NCBI RefSeq assembly: GCF_017837635.1
Contig: NZ_JAGJRS010000013.1
Location: 1-64,000 of the forward strand
DNA: 64,000 nucleotides
Direction of reading: 5' to 3'
From: Frateuria flava
GTDB lineage: Bacteria > Pseudomonadota > Gammaproteobacteria > Xanthomonadales > Rhodanobacteraceae
Shown: positions 28,580-38,027 of the stretch, one piece after another
How positions within the stretch are numbered: position 1 is the first letter of the stretch
Layout: each line of letters opens with the position of its first letter
Translations under genes and position numbers: made by a program
Notes under the pieces: model-generated
The model's input: the letters and a program-made list of their open reading frames with translations, nothing else
Told to the model about the DNA's origin: nothing
Database searches by the model: none

Positions 28580-29812
28580 TCAGAAGTTCTTGGTGATCCA
28601 GCCACGCACCTTGTCGACCAGCCCGCCGACGCTGCCGCCCACCGGATGGCTCACGCGCACGCCGCCGGCGCGCGCGCCGTGCAGCAGCAGGCCCACGCCG
28701 GTGGAATGCAGCGGATTGGCGACGACCTCGCCCAGGCCGGTGACGTGCTGCGGCACGCCGATGCGCACCATCTTGTGGAAGATCTCCTCGGCCAGCTCGA
28801 GCGCGCCTTCCATGCGGGAGGCGCCGCCGGTCAGCACCACGCCCGCGGCGACCAGGCTGTCGTAGCCGGAACGGCGCAGCTCGTCCTGCACCATCTCGAA
28901 GATCTCCTCGTAGCGCGCCTGCACGCTCTGCGCGAGCGACTGGCGCGCGAGCCGGCGCGGCGGCCGGTCGCCCACGCTGGGCACCTGGATGGTTTCCTCG
29001 GCATGGGCCAGCTGCGCCAGCGCGCAGGCGTACTTGATCTTGATCTCCTCGGCATGCGCGGTTGGCGTGTGCACGCCGTAGGCGATGTCGTTGGTGACCT
29101 GGTCGCCGCCGACCGGCAGCGACTTGGTGTAGCGGATCGAGCCCTGCGTATAGATGGCGATGTCGGTGGTGCCGGCACCGATGTCGACCAGGCACACGCC
29201 CAGCTCGCGCTCGTCGTCGGTCAGCACCGATTTGGCGCTGGCCACCGCCGAGGGCACCAGCTCATCCACGGACAGGCCGCAGCGCTGGATGCACTTGGAG
29301 ATGTTCTGCACCGCCGCGGCCGCGCCGGTGACCAGGTGTACGGAGGCTTCCAGGCGCACGCCGCTCATGCCGACCGGCGAGCGGATGCCGTCCTGGCCGT
29401 CGATGCGGTATTCCTGCGACTCCTTATATAGAACCTTGCGGTCGGCCGGGATCGCCACCGCGCTGGCCGCCTCAAGCACCTGCTCCAGGTCGCCCGGGGT
29501 GACCTCGCGGTCGCGGATCGCGGCGGTGCCGTGCGAGTTCTTGGTTTCCAGGTGACTGCCCGAGATGGAGGCGAACACCGAGCGGATGTCGCAGCCAGCC
29601 ATCAGCTCGGCCTCTTCGACCGCGCGCTGGATCGAGTGCACGGTGGATTCGATGTCGACCACCGACCCGCGCTTCATCCCGCGGGAGACGTGCGAGCCGA
29701 TGCCGATCACCTCGATCGGCTCGCCCGGCTCGTACTCGCCCACGATCGCGGTCACCTTGTGGGTGCCGATGTCCAGGCCGACGACCAGCTGCTTGTCGTT
29801 GCGCGTCTTCAT
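28580..29812 (-). CDS. ftsA: Cell division protein FtsA
   Basis: Actin-like ATPase that tethers FtsZ to the membrane. The 410-residue protein shows VVGLDIGTHKVTAIVGE (phosphate-1), the inserted 1C domain (about 85-165), VDIGAGTTDIAIY (phosphate-2), VVLTGGASRMEGALELAEE (adenosine motif, here in two pieces VVLTGGASRMEG and ALELAEE), and the C-terminal amphipathic helix LVDKVRGWITKNF that binds the membrane. The ATG at 29812 is 10 bp after ftsQ; the upstream in-frame sequence belongs to ftsQ. Confidence 0.98.
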   Translation of the reverse strand: MKTRNDKQLVVGLDIGTHKVTAIVGEYEPGEPIEVIGIGSHVSRGMKRGSVVDIESTVHSIQRAVEEAELMAGCDIRSVFASISGSHLETKNSHGTAAIRDREVTPGDLEQVLEAASAVAIPADRKVLYKESQEYRIDGQDGIRSPVGMSGVRLEASVHLVTGAAAAVQNISKCIQRCGLSVDELVPSAVASAKSVLTDDERELGVCLVDIGAGTTDIAIYTQGSIRYTKSLPVGGDQVTNDIAYGVHTPTAHAEEIKIKYACALAQLAHAEETIQVPSVGDRPPRRLARQSLAQSVQARYEEIFEMVQDELRRSGYDSLVAAGVVLTGGASRMEGALELAEEIFHKMVRIGVPQHVTGLGEVVANPLHSTGVGLLLHGARAGGVRVSHPVGGSVGGLVDKVRGWITKNF

Positions 29813-29822
29813 AGGGTCAGGC

Positions 29823-30554
29823 TCATGTGCGGGGCGCCCCCGCGGCAGGTGCGGCGGCGTCGGGCCAGCGCACGGCGAATCCGTTGGTGTAGCGAAGGTC
29901 GGCGTAGGCAAAGGCGGTCGGGTGGCCGGCCATCACCTGCGGGTAGACGTCGAGGAAGCGGCGCAGGCGCTTGCCGGCCTGGGCGCGGTCGCCCAGCACG
30001 ATCTGCGCGCCCGCATCGGTGGTCAGGCTCCAGCTGCCGCGCTCGGACAGCGCCACGCCGGACACTTTCAGAGGCGTACGGGCGACCGCCTTGAGCGCAT
30101 CGGCGTAGAACGCCACCACCTCGGGCATCTGCGCGTCCGGTCCGCGCAGGTCGGGAAGCGGTGTTGCCGGCGCGATCTTGCCGCCGTCGAACAGCACGCC
30201 CTGGCGGCTGATCAACCGGGTCTCGTTCCAGCGCGCGAACGGCTGGCGCTCGTAGATGCGCAGGATCAGCGTATCCGGCCAGCGCTTGCGTGCCTCGACC
30301 GACTCGACCCACGGCAACGCCGCGACCGCCTGCTGCACCGAGTCCAGGTCCAGCGCGAAGAAGCCGTGGCCCAGGCGCGGCAGCACGGCCGCGCGGATCT
30401 CTTCGGCGTTGACGTGTTTGAACTCGGCCTGCACGGTCAGCTGCGTCACCGGCCAGCGGTCGGCGGCGAACCATCCGCGCAACACGCCGACCACCGGCAA
30501 CGCGACCAGCGCGATGGCCAGGCACCAGGCGACGAGGCGGATCGCTCCCCTCAC
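29823..30554 (-). CDS. ftsQ: Cell division protein FtsQ
   Basis: Bitopic divisome protein linking FtsL/FtsB to the rest of the machinery. The 243-residue protein has one membrane segment (about 6-27, [19 protein letters not shown]), a POTRA domain (about 36-106, [20 protein letters not shown]) and the FtsQ beta domain. The start is GTG 30554: it overlaps the ddl stop (GTGA) and has AAGGAGA 7 nt upstream. An ATG at 30596 would add 14 residues encoded by the heptamer repeat and has no ribosome site. The N-terminal cytoplasmic tail is therefore very short. Confidence 0.95.
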   Translation of the reverse strand: MRGAIRLVAWCLAIALVALPVVGVLRGWFAADRWPVTQLTVQAEFKHVNAEEIRAAVLPRLGHGFFALDLDSVQQAVAALPWVESVEARKRWPDTLILRIYERQPFARWNETRLISRQGVLFDGGKIAPATPLPDLRGPDAQMPEVVAFYADALKAVARTPLKVSGVALSERGSWSLTTDAGAQIVLGDRAQAGKRLRRFLDVYPQVMAGHPTAFAYADLRYTNGFAVRWPDAAAPAAGAPRT

Positions 30555-31576
30555 GAAGCGTCTCCTTCGGAGCCGTGGGCATCGGGTATCGGGCATCGGG
30601 CATCGGAAGAGCCGCGCCCGAGGCTGGTTTCCAGCACGCGCCAGCACACCTCTTCGTAGCCGATGCCAGCGGCTCTGGCCGCCTTGGGCACCAGCGAGTG
30701 CGAAGTCATGCCCGGCGCGGTGTTCACTTCGAGCAGGAAGTTGCGGCCCTGGCGGTCGCGCATCACGTCCACGCGGCCCCAGCCGTGGCAGCCGAGCGCA
30801 TCGAAGGCCTTGAGCGCCAGCGTGCGCAGTTCGTCCTCGGCTGTCCCTTCCAGCCCCGGGCAGAGGTACTGGGTGTCCTCGGCGACGTACTTGGCGTTGT
30901 AGTCGTAGAACGCGCCCTTGGGCACGATGTGGATCGAGGGCAGCACCTGGCCGCCGAGGATGGCGACGGTCATCTCGTCGCCCTCGATCAGGGTTTCCAT
31001 CAGCAGGTCGCCCGGGTAGCGGGCGGCCAGCTCGACCGCGCTGTCCAGCTGGCTTTCCTCGAACACGCGCGTCACGCCCACGCTGGAGCCCTCGCAGGCC
31101 GGCTTGACGATCAGAGGGAAGCCGACCTGCTTTGCCGCCGCCTGCACGGCCGCGGCGTCGGCTCCGCGCGGCAGCGCGACGAAAGCTGGCGTGGGCAGGC
31201 CGAGCGACTGCCACACGCGCTTGGAGCGCACCTTGTCCATCGACAGCGCCGAACCGAGAACGCCGGAGCCGGTGTAGGGCACATGGAGCGATTCCAGCGC
31301 ACCCTGCAGCACGCCGTCCTCGCCGCCGCCGTGCTGGCCATGCAGGATGTTGAACACGCGCGCGAAGTGGCCGGCGCGCAGCGCGTCCAGCAGCGCGGGG
31401 ATGCCATCGATCGCGTGCGCATCGACGCCACGACTCTTGAGCGCGGCAAGCACATTGCGGCCGGAGTCGAGCGACACCTCGCGCTCGGCGGAGCTGCCGC
31501 CCATCACCACGGCGACGCGGCCGAACTGGGCGGGGTCGGTGATCCGGGCGGAGGTGGTCTGCGATTGGGCGTTCAC
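30551..31576 (-). CDS. ddl: D-alanine--D-alanine ligase
   Basis: Joins two D-alanines for the peptidoglycan stem peptide. The 341-residue ATP-grasp enzyme has [46 protein letters not shown], the RVDVMRD strand and the metal-binding [16 protein letters not shown]. coli DdlB has 306 residues; the extra C-terminal end ([16 protein letters not shown] and on) is encoded by four tandem 7-bp repeats at 30577-30604, so it is repeat-derived and unlikely to be part of the fold. The stop overlaps the ftsQ start by 4 bp. The start ATG 31576 overlaps the murC stop. Confidence 0.97.
   Translation of the reverse strand: MNAQSQTTSARITDPAQFGRVAVVMGGSSAEREVSLDSGRNVLAALKSRGVDAHAIDGIPALLDALRAGHFARVFNILHGQHGGGEDGVLQGALESLHVPYTGSGVLGSALSMDKVRSKRVWQSLGLPTPAFVALPRGADAAAVQAAAKQVGFPLIVKPACEGSSVGVTRVFEESQLDSAVELAARYPGDLLMETLIEGDEMTVAILGGQVLPSIHIVPKGAFYDYNAKYVAEDTQYLCPGLEGTAEDELRTLALKAFDALGCHGWGRVDVMRDRQGRNFLLEVNTAPGMTSHSLVPKAARAAGIGYEEVCWRVLETSLGRGSSDARCPIPDAHGSEGDAS
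30577..30604. repeat. Four tandem GGGCATC/GGGTATC heptamers inside ddl
   Basis: Plus strand: GGGCATC, GGGTATC, GGGCATC, GGGCATC, in the coding 3' end of ddl. They match the GGGATTC-type heptamers at 34.1 and 35.5 kb except for changes at positions 4 and 5. No inverted partner is seen here. Confidence 0.8.
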
Positions 31577-33012
31577 TTGGCTGTCCTCAGTTGTCCGGCC
31601 TGCGCGAGTTCCACCGCGGCCGCGCCGATATCGCCAGCGCCGAGCAGCAGCAGGAGGTCGCCGTCGCGCAGCAGCGTCGGCAGGGTGTCCTTGAAGTCGC
31701 GCGGGTGCTCGACGAGCACCGGGTCGACCTTGCCGCGCGCACGCACGGCGCGGGCCAGCGCGCGACCGTCGGCGCCTGCGATGGGCGCCTCGCCGGCCGG
31801 ATAGACCTCGGTGAGCACCAGCACGTCGGCTTCGGCGAGCACGTTGGCGAAGTCGTCCAGCAGGTCGCGCGTGCGGCTATAGCGATGCGGCTGGAAGCCG
31901 ACCACCAGGCGCCGCTCCGGCCAGCCGCCGCGGGCGGCGGCGAAGACGGCCGCCAGCTCGCGCGGATGGTGGCCGTAATCGTCGACCAGCAGCACGCTGC
32001 CGTGCTCCAGCGCGAGCTCGCCGCGACGATGGAAACGCCGGCCGACACCCTGGAAGTTCTCCAGCGCGCGGGCGATCGCCTCGGCTTCGACACCCAGCTG
32101 CCAGCCGATCGTGGCGGCGGCCAGGGCGTTGAGCACGTTGTGCCGGCCCGGCAAGTTCAACGTGACCGGCAACGGCTCGGCGCGGCCGGGCAGCTGCAGG
32201 TCGAACAGCATCTGGAAGCCGCTCTGCCGCACGTGGGTCGCGCGCACGTCGGCGTCGGTGGCGCTGATGCCGTAGGTCATCACGCGGCGCGTGGTGTCCC
32301 TGGCCAGCTTGGCCACTTCCTCGTCGTCCACGCACAGTACGGCCAGGCCGTAGAACGGCAGGCGATGCAGAAAGTCGGCGAAGGCCTTCTTCACCTGGGC
32401 AAAATCGCCGCCGTAGTTCTCCAGGTGATCGGCGTCGATGTTGGTGACCGCGGCGATGACCGGCGAGAGCAGCAGGAACGAGCCATCGGACTCGTCCGCT
32501 TCCGCCACCAGGTACTGGCCGGTGCCCAGGCGCGCATTGGCACCGGCCGCGTTGAGCTGGCCGCCGATCACGAACGTGGGGTCGTAATTGGCCTCGGCCA
32601 GTACGCTGGCGACCAGGCTGGTGGTGGTGGTCTTGCCGTGCGTGCCGGCGATCGCGACGCCGCGGCGGAAGCGCATCAGCTCGCCGAGCATCTCCGCGCG
32701 CGGGATCACCGGGATGCGTGCGGCACGGGCGGCGACCAGTTCCGGGTTGTCCTGCCGGATCGCGCTGGAGGTCACCACCACGTCGGCGTCGGCGACGTGC
32801 GCGGCCTCGTGGCCCAGCTGCACGACGATGCCCAGCGCCGCCAGCCGTTGCGCGGTCGACGAGTTGGCCTTGTCCGAGCCGGAGACGGCGTAGCCCAGGT
32901 TGTGCAGCACCTCGGCGATACCGCTCATGCCCACGCCACCGATGCCGATGAAATGCACGCGGCGGAAGGTCGTCATCAGGTCTTCGTGGGCCAGCAGGCG
33001 GCGCGGCGTCAT
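31573..33012 (-). CDS. murC: UDP-N-acetylmuramate--L-alanine ligase
   Basis: Adds L-alanine to UDP-MurNAc, the first amino-acid ligation of peptidoglycan synthesis. The 479-residue protein has the Rossmann motif [17 protein letters not shown], the ATP loop [11 protein letters not shown] (about 121-131), [12 protein letters not shown] and [12 protein letters not shown]. Length is near E. coli MurC (491). The ATG at 33012 overlaps the murG stop (ATGA); a second start, MTTFRRVHF, is 12 codons in and would match the usual N terminus better. The ddl start overlaps its end. Confidence 0.98.
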   Translation of the reverse strand: MTPRRLLAHEDLMTTFRRVHFIGIGGVGMSGIAEVLHNLGYAVSGSDKANSSTAQRLAALGIVVQLGHEAAHVADADVVVTSSAIRQDNPELVAARAARIPVIPRAEMLGELMRFRRGVAIAGTHGKTTTTSLVASVLAEANYDPTFVIGGQLNAAGANARLGTGQYLVAEADESDGSFLLLSPVIAAVTNIDADHLENYGGDFAQVKKAFADFLHRLPFYGLAVLCVDDEEVAKLARDTTRRVMTYGISATDADVRATHVRQSGFQMLFDLQLPGRAEPLPVTLNLPGRHNVLNALAAATIGWQLGVEAEAIARALENFQGVGRRFHRRGELALEHGSVLLVDDYGHHPRELAAVFAAARGGWPERRLVVGFQPHRYSRTRDLLDDFANVLAEADVLVLTEVYPAGEAPIAGADGRALARAVRARGKVDPVLVEHPRDFKDTLPTLLRDGDLLLLLGAGDIGAAAVELAQAGQLRTAK

Positions 33013-34220
33013 GCGGCCACCTCCAGGCAGGCAGCGGCAATGGTTGCCGCCGCGTCGGGCTTGGCCTGTGCGCGTGCGGCCTGTGCCATCGCGGTCAGTT
33101 GGCGGCGGTCAGCGAGCAGTTCGGAAAGACGCTGCGCCAGTTGCTGTACGTCCAAATCACGTTCCTGGATAAGTTCGGCGGCGCCGGCTTCCACCAACGC
33201 CTGCGCGTTGCCGGTCTGGTGGTCGTCGACCGCGTGCGGGAAAGGCACCAGCACGGCGCCCAGGCCCGCCGCGGTGAGCTCGGCGATGGTCAGCGCGCCG
33301 GCACGGCACACGGCGAGGTCGGCCCAGCCGTAGGCGGCGGCCATGTCCTCGATGAAAGGCACCACGTCAGCCTCGACGCCCGCGCTCGCGTAGGCGGCAC
33401 GGGCCTCGTCCAGGCCACGGCTGCCGCACTGGTGGCGTATGACCGGGCGCTGGCCGGCAGGAATCAACGCCAGCGCCTGCGGCAACGCGAGGTTGAGTGC
33501 GCGCGCGCCCAGGCTGCCGCCGAGCACCAGCAACTGCGGGCGACCGGCACGCGCCGCGAAGCGCTCGCGCGGCGGCGGCAGCGCCGCAATGCTGGCACGC
33601 ACCGGATTGCCCACCCACTCGCCGTTCGGCAGCGCATCGGCGAAGCCGGCGAGCACCCGCCTGGCAAAACCGGCCAGCTTGCGGTTGGTGTAGCCGGCCA
33701 CGCGGTTCTGCTCGTGCACCAGCAGCGGCGTGCCGGTCAGCCGCGCGGCCACGCCGCCAGGTCCGGCCACGTAGCCACCCATCGACAGCACGCTGCGCGG
33801 GCGCACGCGGCGCAGCACACGGAGCGACGCGAGCAGTGCGCGCGCCAGCATCAGCGGCGCCAGCAGGCGCGTCTTCAGCCCCTTGCCGCGCAGGCCACCG
33901 ACCGCGACGGTATGCAGCTCGAGGCCGTGCGCTGGCACCACGCGCGTTTCCATGCCGCCGGCCGCGCCCAGCCAGGCCACCGGGATGCCCTGCGCGCGCA
34001 GCACGTCGGCCACGGCCAGGCCTGGGAAGATGTGACCACCGGTACCGCCGGCCATGATGAGGACAGGCCGGGATTCGGGATTCGGGATTCGGGATTCGCT
34101 GGAGCGCTCGGCGGACTGATGATCATGGTTCTGCGTAGGCACCATGGCCCAAGCCGTCGCGGCAAGGCGCACGCCGTGCGTCCGAATCCCGAATCCCGCA
34201 TGCCGAATCCCGTAAATCAT
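33009..34220 (-). CDS. murG: UDP-GlcNAc--undecaprenyl-PP-MurNAc-pentapeptide transferase MurG
   Basis: Adds GlcNAc to lipid I to make lipid II at the inner membrane. The core (about 350 residues) begins [17 protein letters not shown] (donor loop), and has [31 protein letters not shown] (second G loop) and DHQTGNAQ. The start is unsettled: ATG 34220 overlaps the ftsW stop (ATGA) like its neighbours but adds about 50 residues, part of them encoded by heptamer repeats ([21 protein letters not shown]); ATG 34145 gives a 26-residue extension; ATG 34055 would cut the first strand. I report the coupled ATG. The murC start overlaps its stop. Confidence 0.93.
   Translation of the reverse strand: MIYGIRHAGFGIRTHGVRLAATAWAMVPTQNHDHQSAERSSESRIPNPESRPVLIMAGGTGGHIFPGLAVADVLRAQGIPVAWLGAAGGMETRVVPAHGLELHTVAVGGLRGKGLKTRLLAPLMLARALLASLRVLRRVRPRSVLSMGGYVAGPGGVAARLTGTPLLVHEQNRVAGYTNRKLAGFARRVLAGFADALPNGEWVGNPVRASIAALPPPRERFAARAGRPQLLVLGGSLGARALNLALPQALALIPAGQRPVIRHQCGSRGLDEARAAYASAGVEADVVPFIEDMAAAYGWADLAVCRAGALTIAELTAAGLGAVLVPFPHAVDDHQTGNAQALVEAGAAELIQERDLDVQQLAQRLSELLADRRQLTAMAQAARAQAKPDAAATIAAACLEVAA
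34070..34211. repeat. Inverted heptamer-repeat element at the ftsW-murG junction
   Basis: Four GGGATTC copies at 34070-34097 face three GAATCCC copies plus one variant (GCATGCC) at 34184-34211, with an 86-bp spacer, so the two ends can pair over about 28 bp. It lies inside or just upstream of the murG reading frame. A sister element is at 35479-35583. Confidence 0.8.
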
Positions 34221-35464
34221 GCCGCCACCGCCTCGCGCTCGCGCGGCGATGCCACTGCCGCGTTGGCGTCGGCCACCGCCACGGCGGGCATGCGGGTGGC
34301 CATCTGGCGGGCGTCCAGCGCGCGGTTGATCTCGAAGGTCGCGCGCAGCAGCACGCCGGCCATGGCGCAGGTCATCAGCACCGAGGAGCCGCCCGAACTG
34401 ATCAGCGGCAGGGTCAGGCCCTTGGTTGGCAACGCTCCGAGGTTCACGCCGATCGACACCATCGCCTGCAAGCCCAGCATCAGCGAGATGCCGAAGGCCA
34501 CGTAGCCGGCGAAGCGCTGGCCGACTTCGACGCCTTTCAGACCCAAATACAGGCCGCGTCCGACCACGGTGGCGAACAGCCCGATGACCAGCGCGACGCC
34601 GGCCAGGCCCAGTTCCTCGCCGATCACCGCCAGGATGAAGTCGGTGTGCGCCTCGGGCAGGTAGGAAAGCTTCAGCACGCTCGAACCGAGGCCCACGCCG
34701 GTCCACTCGCCGCGGCCGATCGCCATAAGCGACTGGGTCAGCTGGAAACCGTCGTTGAACGGGTCCTTCCACGGATCCATGAACGAGGTCAGCCGCTTCA
34801 TGCGGTAGCTCTCGCTGGTCGCTGCCACGACCAGCGCCGGCATCAGTGGCAGCCCCATCAGGAACAGATACAGCGGCCGCGCGCCACCCAGCCAGACCAT
34901 GCCGATGGTGACCGCGATCACCAGCGTGGCCGAGCCGAAGTCCGGCTGCGCGAGCAGCAGCAGCACGATCACGCCAGCCACGATGATCGGCCGCAGCAGG
35001 CCCCAGAATTTCGTTTCCACGCTCTCGCGATGGCGCACCAGGAAGCTCGCCACGTAGACGACCAGAATCAGCTTCACGGCCTCGACCGGCTGGAAGCTGA
35101 GCACGACGAAGTTGAGCCAGCGCCGCGCGCCATTGATGCGCATGCCCAGATGCGGCACGAACACCGCCAGCAACATCACGCCGCCGGCGAGCAGCAGCGG
35201 AAACGCGTACTTCTCTACCTGCTTCAGCTCGGTGCGCATCGCGATGCCGGCCAGGATCAGGCCCAGCGCCAGGTAGAACAGGTGCTTCTTCAGGTAGTAG
35301 AACGCCCCGATGTGCTGGCTGTCGGCCACCGCGATGGAGCTTGAGGTCACCATCACCACGCCCATGCTGGCCAGCCCGACGAGCGCGACCAGCAGCGGCA
35401 GGTCGAAAGCACCCCGGGGCCCCTGCCGGCGCTTGGCCTGGGTTTGCCTGAGGAGGTCAAGCAT
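34217..35464 (-). CDS. ftsW: Septal peptidoglycan glycosyltransferase FtsW
   Basis: SEDS-family polymerase that works with FtsI at the septum. The 415-residue membrane protein has about ten hydrophobic segments, the catalytic Asp region LAQPDFGSATL, the loop GRGEWTGVGLGSSVLKLSYLPEAHTDFI (in parts: GEWTGVGLGSSVLKL, LPEAHTDFI), GEELGL and PLISSGGSS. The start ATG 35464 has an excellent GGAGG 6 nt upstream; the frame continues into the repeat element, where it would encode PNPEPRMPNP-like repeat peptide. In most cluster relatives murD sits just upstream; here it is replaced by a 123-bp gap with the repeat. Confidence 0.97.
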   Translation of the reverse strand: MLDLLRQTQAKRRQGPRGAFDLPLLVALVGLASMGVVMVTSSSIAVADSQHIGAFYYLKKHLFYLALGLILAGIAMRTELKQVEKYAFPLLLAGGVMLLAVFVPHLGMRINGARRWLNFVVLSFQPVEAVKLILVVYVASFLVRHRESVETKFWGLLRPIIVAGVIVLLLLAQPDFGSATLVIAVTIGMVWLGGARPLYLFLMGLPLMPALVVAATSESYRMKRLTSFMDPWKDPFNDGFQLTQSLMAIGRGEWTGVGLGSSVLKLSYLPEAHTDFILAVIGEELGLAGVALVIGLFATVVGRGLYLGLKGVEVGQRFAGYVAFGISLMLGLQAMVSIGVNLGALPTKGLTLPLISSGGSSVLMTCAMAGVLLRATFEINRALDARQMATRMPAVAVADANAAVASPREREAVAA

Positions 35465-35587
35465 GGTTGCCTCCGGTAGGGGATTCGGCATTCGGGGTTC
35501 GGGATTCGGAAAAGCAGGCACGACGGACCGCCGCGGGCTTGCCCGCGCTCCGGCGAATCCCCGATCCCGAATGCCGAATCCCGCCCA
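35465..35587. repeat. Inverted heptamer-repeat element between mraY and ftsW
   Basis: Arms at 35479-35509 (GGGGATTCGGCATTCGGGG and GTTCGGGATTCGG) and 35555-35583 (GAATCCCCGATCCCGAATG and CCGAATCCC) are near-perfect reverse complements around a 45-bp GC-rich core that itself contains GCGGGCTTGCCCGC. It fills the whole gap where murD is usually found. Confidence 0.8.
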
Positions 35588-36670
35588 TCAGCGCACCTTC
35601 AACGTGGCAAGGCCGATCAGCACCAGCACGACGCTGATGATCCAGAAGCGCACGATCACCCGTGGTTCGGGCCAACCCTTGAGCTCGAAGTGGTGATGGA
35701 TCGGTGCCATGCGGAAGATGCGCTTGCCGGTGAGCTTGAAGCTGGCCACTTGCAGCATCACCGAGACGGTCTCCAGCACGAACACGCCGCCCATCACGAT
35801 CAGCACGATTTCCTGGCGCACGATCACGGCCACGCAGGCCAGCGCCGCGCCAATGGCCAGTGCGCCGACGTCGCCCATGAACACCTGCGCCGGATACGTG
35901 TTGAACCAGAGGAAGCCCAGGCCCGCACCCGCCAGCGCGCCGCAGAAGATGGAAAGCTCGCCCGCGCCCGGAATCGAAGGGATGCCCAGGTATTCGGAGA
36001 ACACCTTGTTGCCGGCGAGGTAGGCGAACACGCCCAGCGCGCCGGACACCAGCACCGAGGGCATGATCGCCAGACCGTCCAGCCCGTCGGTGAGGTTCAC
36101 CGCGTTGGAGAACCCGACCACCATGAAGTAGGCCACCACCACGAACAGTACGCCCAGCGGCAGCGCCACCTGCTTGAACAGCGGCACGTACAGCGCGGTC
36201 TCGGCCGGCAGCTGCGCGGTCTTGTAGAGAAACACCGCCGCCGCCAGGCCGAACACCGACTGCCAGAAATACTTCCAGCGCGAGGCCAGGCCGCGACTGT
36301 CCTTGAGCACCAGCTTCTTGTAGTCGTCGTAGAAGCCGATCACGCCGAAGGCGATCAGCACCGCCAGCACGATCCACACGTAGCGGTTGTGCAGGTCGGC
36401 CCAGAGCAGCGTGGCGATGGCGATCGCCAACAGGATCATCACGCCGCCCATGGTCGGCGTGCCGGCCTTGACCAGGTGCGTCTGCGGGCCATCGCTGCGC
36501 ACCACCTGCCCGGCCTTGAGCGCGGCCAGCCGCATGATCAGCCCCGGACCCAACAGCAGCGACATCGCCAGCGCCGTGAGCGCGGCCATGATCGTGCGGA
36601 AGGTGATGTACTGGAACAGATGCAGGGCGGTGAAATGCCGTGCCATCCAGTCGGCCAGCTCAAGCAGCAT
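35588..36670 (-). CDS. mraY: Phospho-MurNAc-pentapeptide transferase MraY
   Basis: Transfers the MurNAc-pentapeptide phosphate to undecaprenyl phosphate, giving lipid I. The 360-residue protein (E. coli 360) has ten membrane segments, [19 protein letters not shown] (catalytic Asp pair), [13 protein letters not shown], the third acidic loop [12 protein letters not shown] (GDVGAL is the conserved GD.G.L) and the HHHFE(L)KGWPE loop near the C terminus. The start overlaps the end of murF by 11 bp. Confidence 0.98.
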   Translation of the reverse strand: MLLELADWMARHFTALHLFQYITFRTIMAALTALAMSLLLGPGLIMRLAALKAGQVVRSDGPQTHLVKAGTPTMGGVMILLAIAIATLLWADLHNRYVWIVLAVLIAFGVIGFYDDYKKLVLKDSRGLASRWKYFWQSVFGLAAAVFLYKTAQLPAETALYVPLFKQVALPLGVLFVVVAYFMVVGFSNAVNLTDGLDGLAIMPSVLVSGALGVFAYLAGNKVFSEYLGIPSIPGAGELSIFCGALAGAGLGFLWFNTYPAQVFMGDVGALAIGAALACVAVIVRQEIVLIVMGGVFVLETVSVMLQVASFKLTGKRIFRMAPIHHHFELKGWPEPRVIVRFWIISVVLVLIGLATLKVR

Positions 36671-38027
36671 CGACGGGGCCTCCGGAGGCGTGGGGTTGTT
36701 TGAGTGAGGACACGACCTGCTCCATGCCGGCCGAGCGCGAGCCCTTGACCAGGCAGGTCACACCCGCGTGCAACTGGCGCGCCAGCGAGGCGGCCAGCGC
36801 CGCCTTGTCGGCGTGGTGTTCGCCGCCTGTACCGAAGGCCTTGGCGGCGCCGGCGCTCAGCGGGCCGACCGCGAACAGCCGGTCGATGCCGGCGGCCTTC
36901 GCGCGCGCGCCGATGCCCTCGTGCAGCGAACGCGCCTCGGGGCCGAGCTCGGCCATGTCGCCGAGCACCAGCCATCGCTCGCCGGTGGCCAGCGCCAGCG
37001 TGTCGATCGCCGCGCCGACGGAACCGGGGTTGGCGTTGTAGCTGTCGTCGATCAGCGTCCAGCCGCCCGGCATGGTTTCGCTGCGCAAGCGCCCGGCCAC
37101 GCCCGGCACGTGCAGCAGGCCGGCGACGACGGTCGCCAGCGGCACGTCCAGCGCCAGCGCGATCGAGGCGGCGGCCAGCGCGTTGGCGATGTTGTGGCGC
37201 CCGGCCAGCGGCAGCGCCACCTCGGCTTCGCCTTCGGGCGTGCGCAGCAGGAAACGCGAACCGTCCACGCGTTGCTCGAGAATCGTGGCGCCTACGTCGA
37301 CGTCGCCGTCCAGGCCGAAATGCAGCGTCGCGCGCGAGCCAGCCAGGCCTTCGAAGAACCCGGCGAAAGCGTCGTCGGCGTTGATGATCGCCACGCCATC
37401 GGCCGGCAGCGCCTGGTACAACGCGCCCTTGGTTTCGGCCACGCCCTCCAGACTGCCCATCCGTTCAAGGTGCGCCGGCGCAATGGTGTTGACGAGGCCA
37501 ATATCGGGCCGCGCAATGGCCGCGAGGTAGGCGATGTCACCCGGCTTGCCGGCACCCATTTCGAGCACTGCGTACTCGCTGTCGGCGGGCATCGCCAGCA
37601 GGGTCAGCGGCAGGCCCAGTTCATTGTTGTAATTGCCGGCATTGACGTGGGTGCGGCCATGGCGCGACAGGATGGAGGCGGTAAGCGTCTTGACCGTGGT
37701 CTTGCCGTTGGAGCCGGTGATGCCGACCACGCGCACGTCGCGCTGCGCACGCACCGCGCTGGCCAGGTCGCCGAGCGCGGCCTGGGTATCGTTGACCAGC
37801 ACCTGCGGCAGGTCGACGTCGACGCGGCGGGTGACCAGTGCGGCGGCGGCACCCCGCAGGGCGGCCTCGCGCACGTAGTCATGCCCGTCGACGCGCTCGC
37901 CCTTGATCGCCACGAACAGCTCGCCCGCCTGCAGCCGGCGGGTGTCGATCGCCACCCCATCCACCTGCAGGTCCGGGCCGAGTAGGCGGCCATGGGTCCA
38001 CATGGCGATTTCGCTCAGGCGCATCAT
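36660..38027 (-). CDS. murF: UDP-MurNAc-tripeptide--D-alanyl-D-alanine ligase
   Basis: Adds the D-Ala-D-Ala made by Ddl. The 455-residue Mur ligase has the ATP loop [13 protein letters not shown] (about 103-115), [13 protein letters not shown], the catalytic [13 protein letters not shown], and [11 protein letters not shown] typical of MurF. Start ATG 38027 overlaps the murE stop (ATGA); the adjacent ATG 38024 is equally possible. Length is close to E. coli MurF (452). Confidence 0.98.
   Translation of the reverse strand: MMRLSEIAMWTHGRLLGPDLQVDGVAIDTRRLQAGELFVAIKGERVDGHDYVREAALRGAAAALVTRRVDVDLPQVLVNDTQAALGDLASAVRAQRDVRVVGITGSNGKTTVKTLTASILSRHGRTHVNAGNYNNELGLPLTLLAMPADSEYAVLEMGAGKPGDIAYLAAIARPDIGLVNTIAPAHLERMGSLEGVAETKGALYQALPADGVAIINADDAFAGFFEGLAGSRATLHFGLDGDVDVGATILEQRVDGSRFLLRTPEGEAEVALPLAGRHNIANALAAASIALALDVPLATVVAGLLHVPGVAGRLRSETMPGGWTLIDDSYNANPGSVGAAIDTLALATGERWLVLGDMAELGPEARSLHEGIGARAKAAGIDRLFAVGPLSAGAAKAFGTGGEHHADKAALAASLARQLHAGVTCLVKGSRSAGMEQVVSSLKQPHASGGPVDAA

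Noticed and set aside
30555-30596. ftsQ starting at ATG 30596
   Set aside because: It would be encoded by the heptamer repeat inside ddl and has no ribosome site; GTG 30554 has AAGGAGA at 7 nt and the cluster's usual 4-bp overlap.
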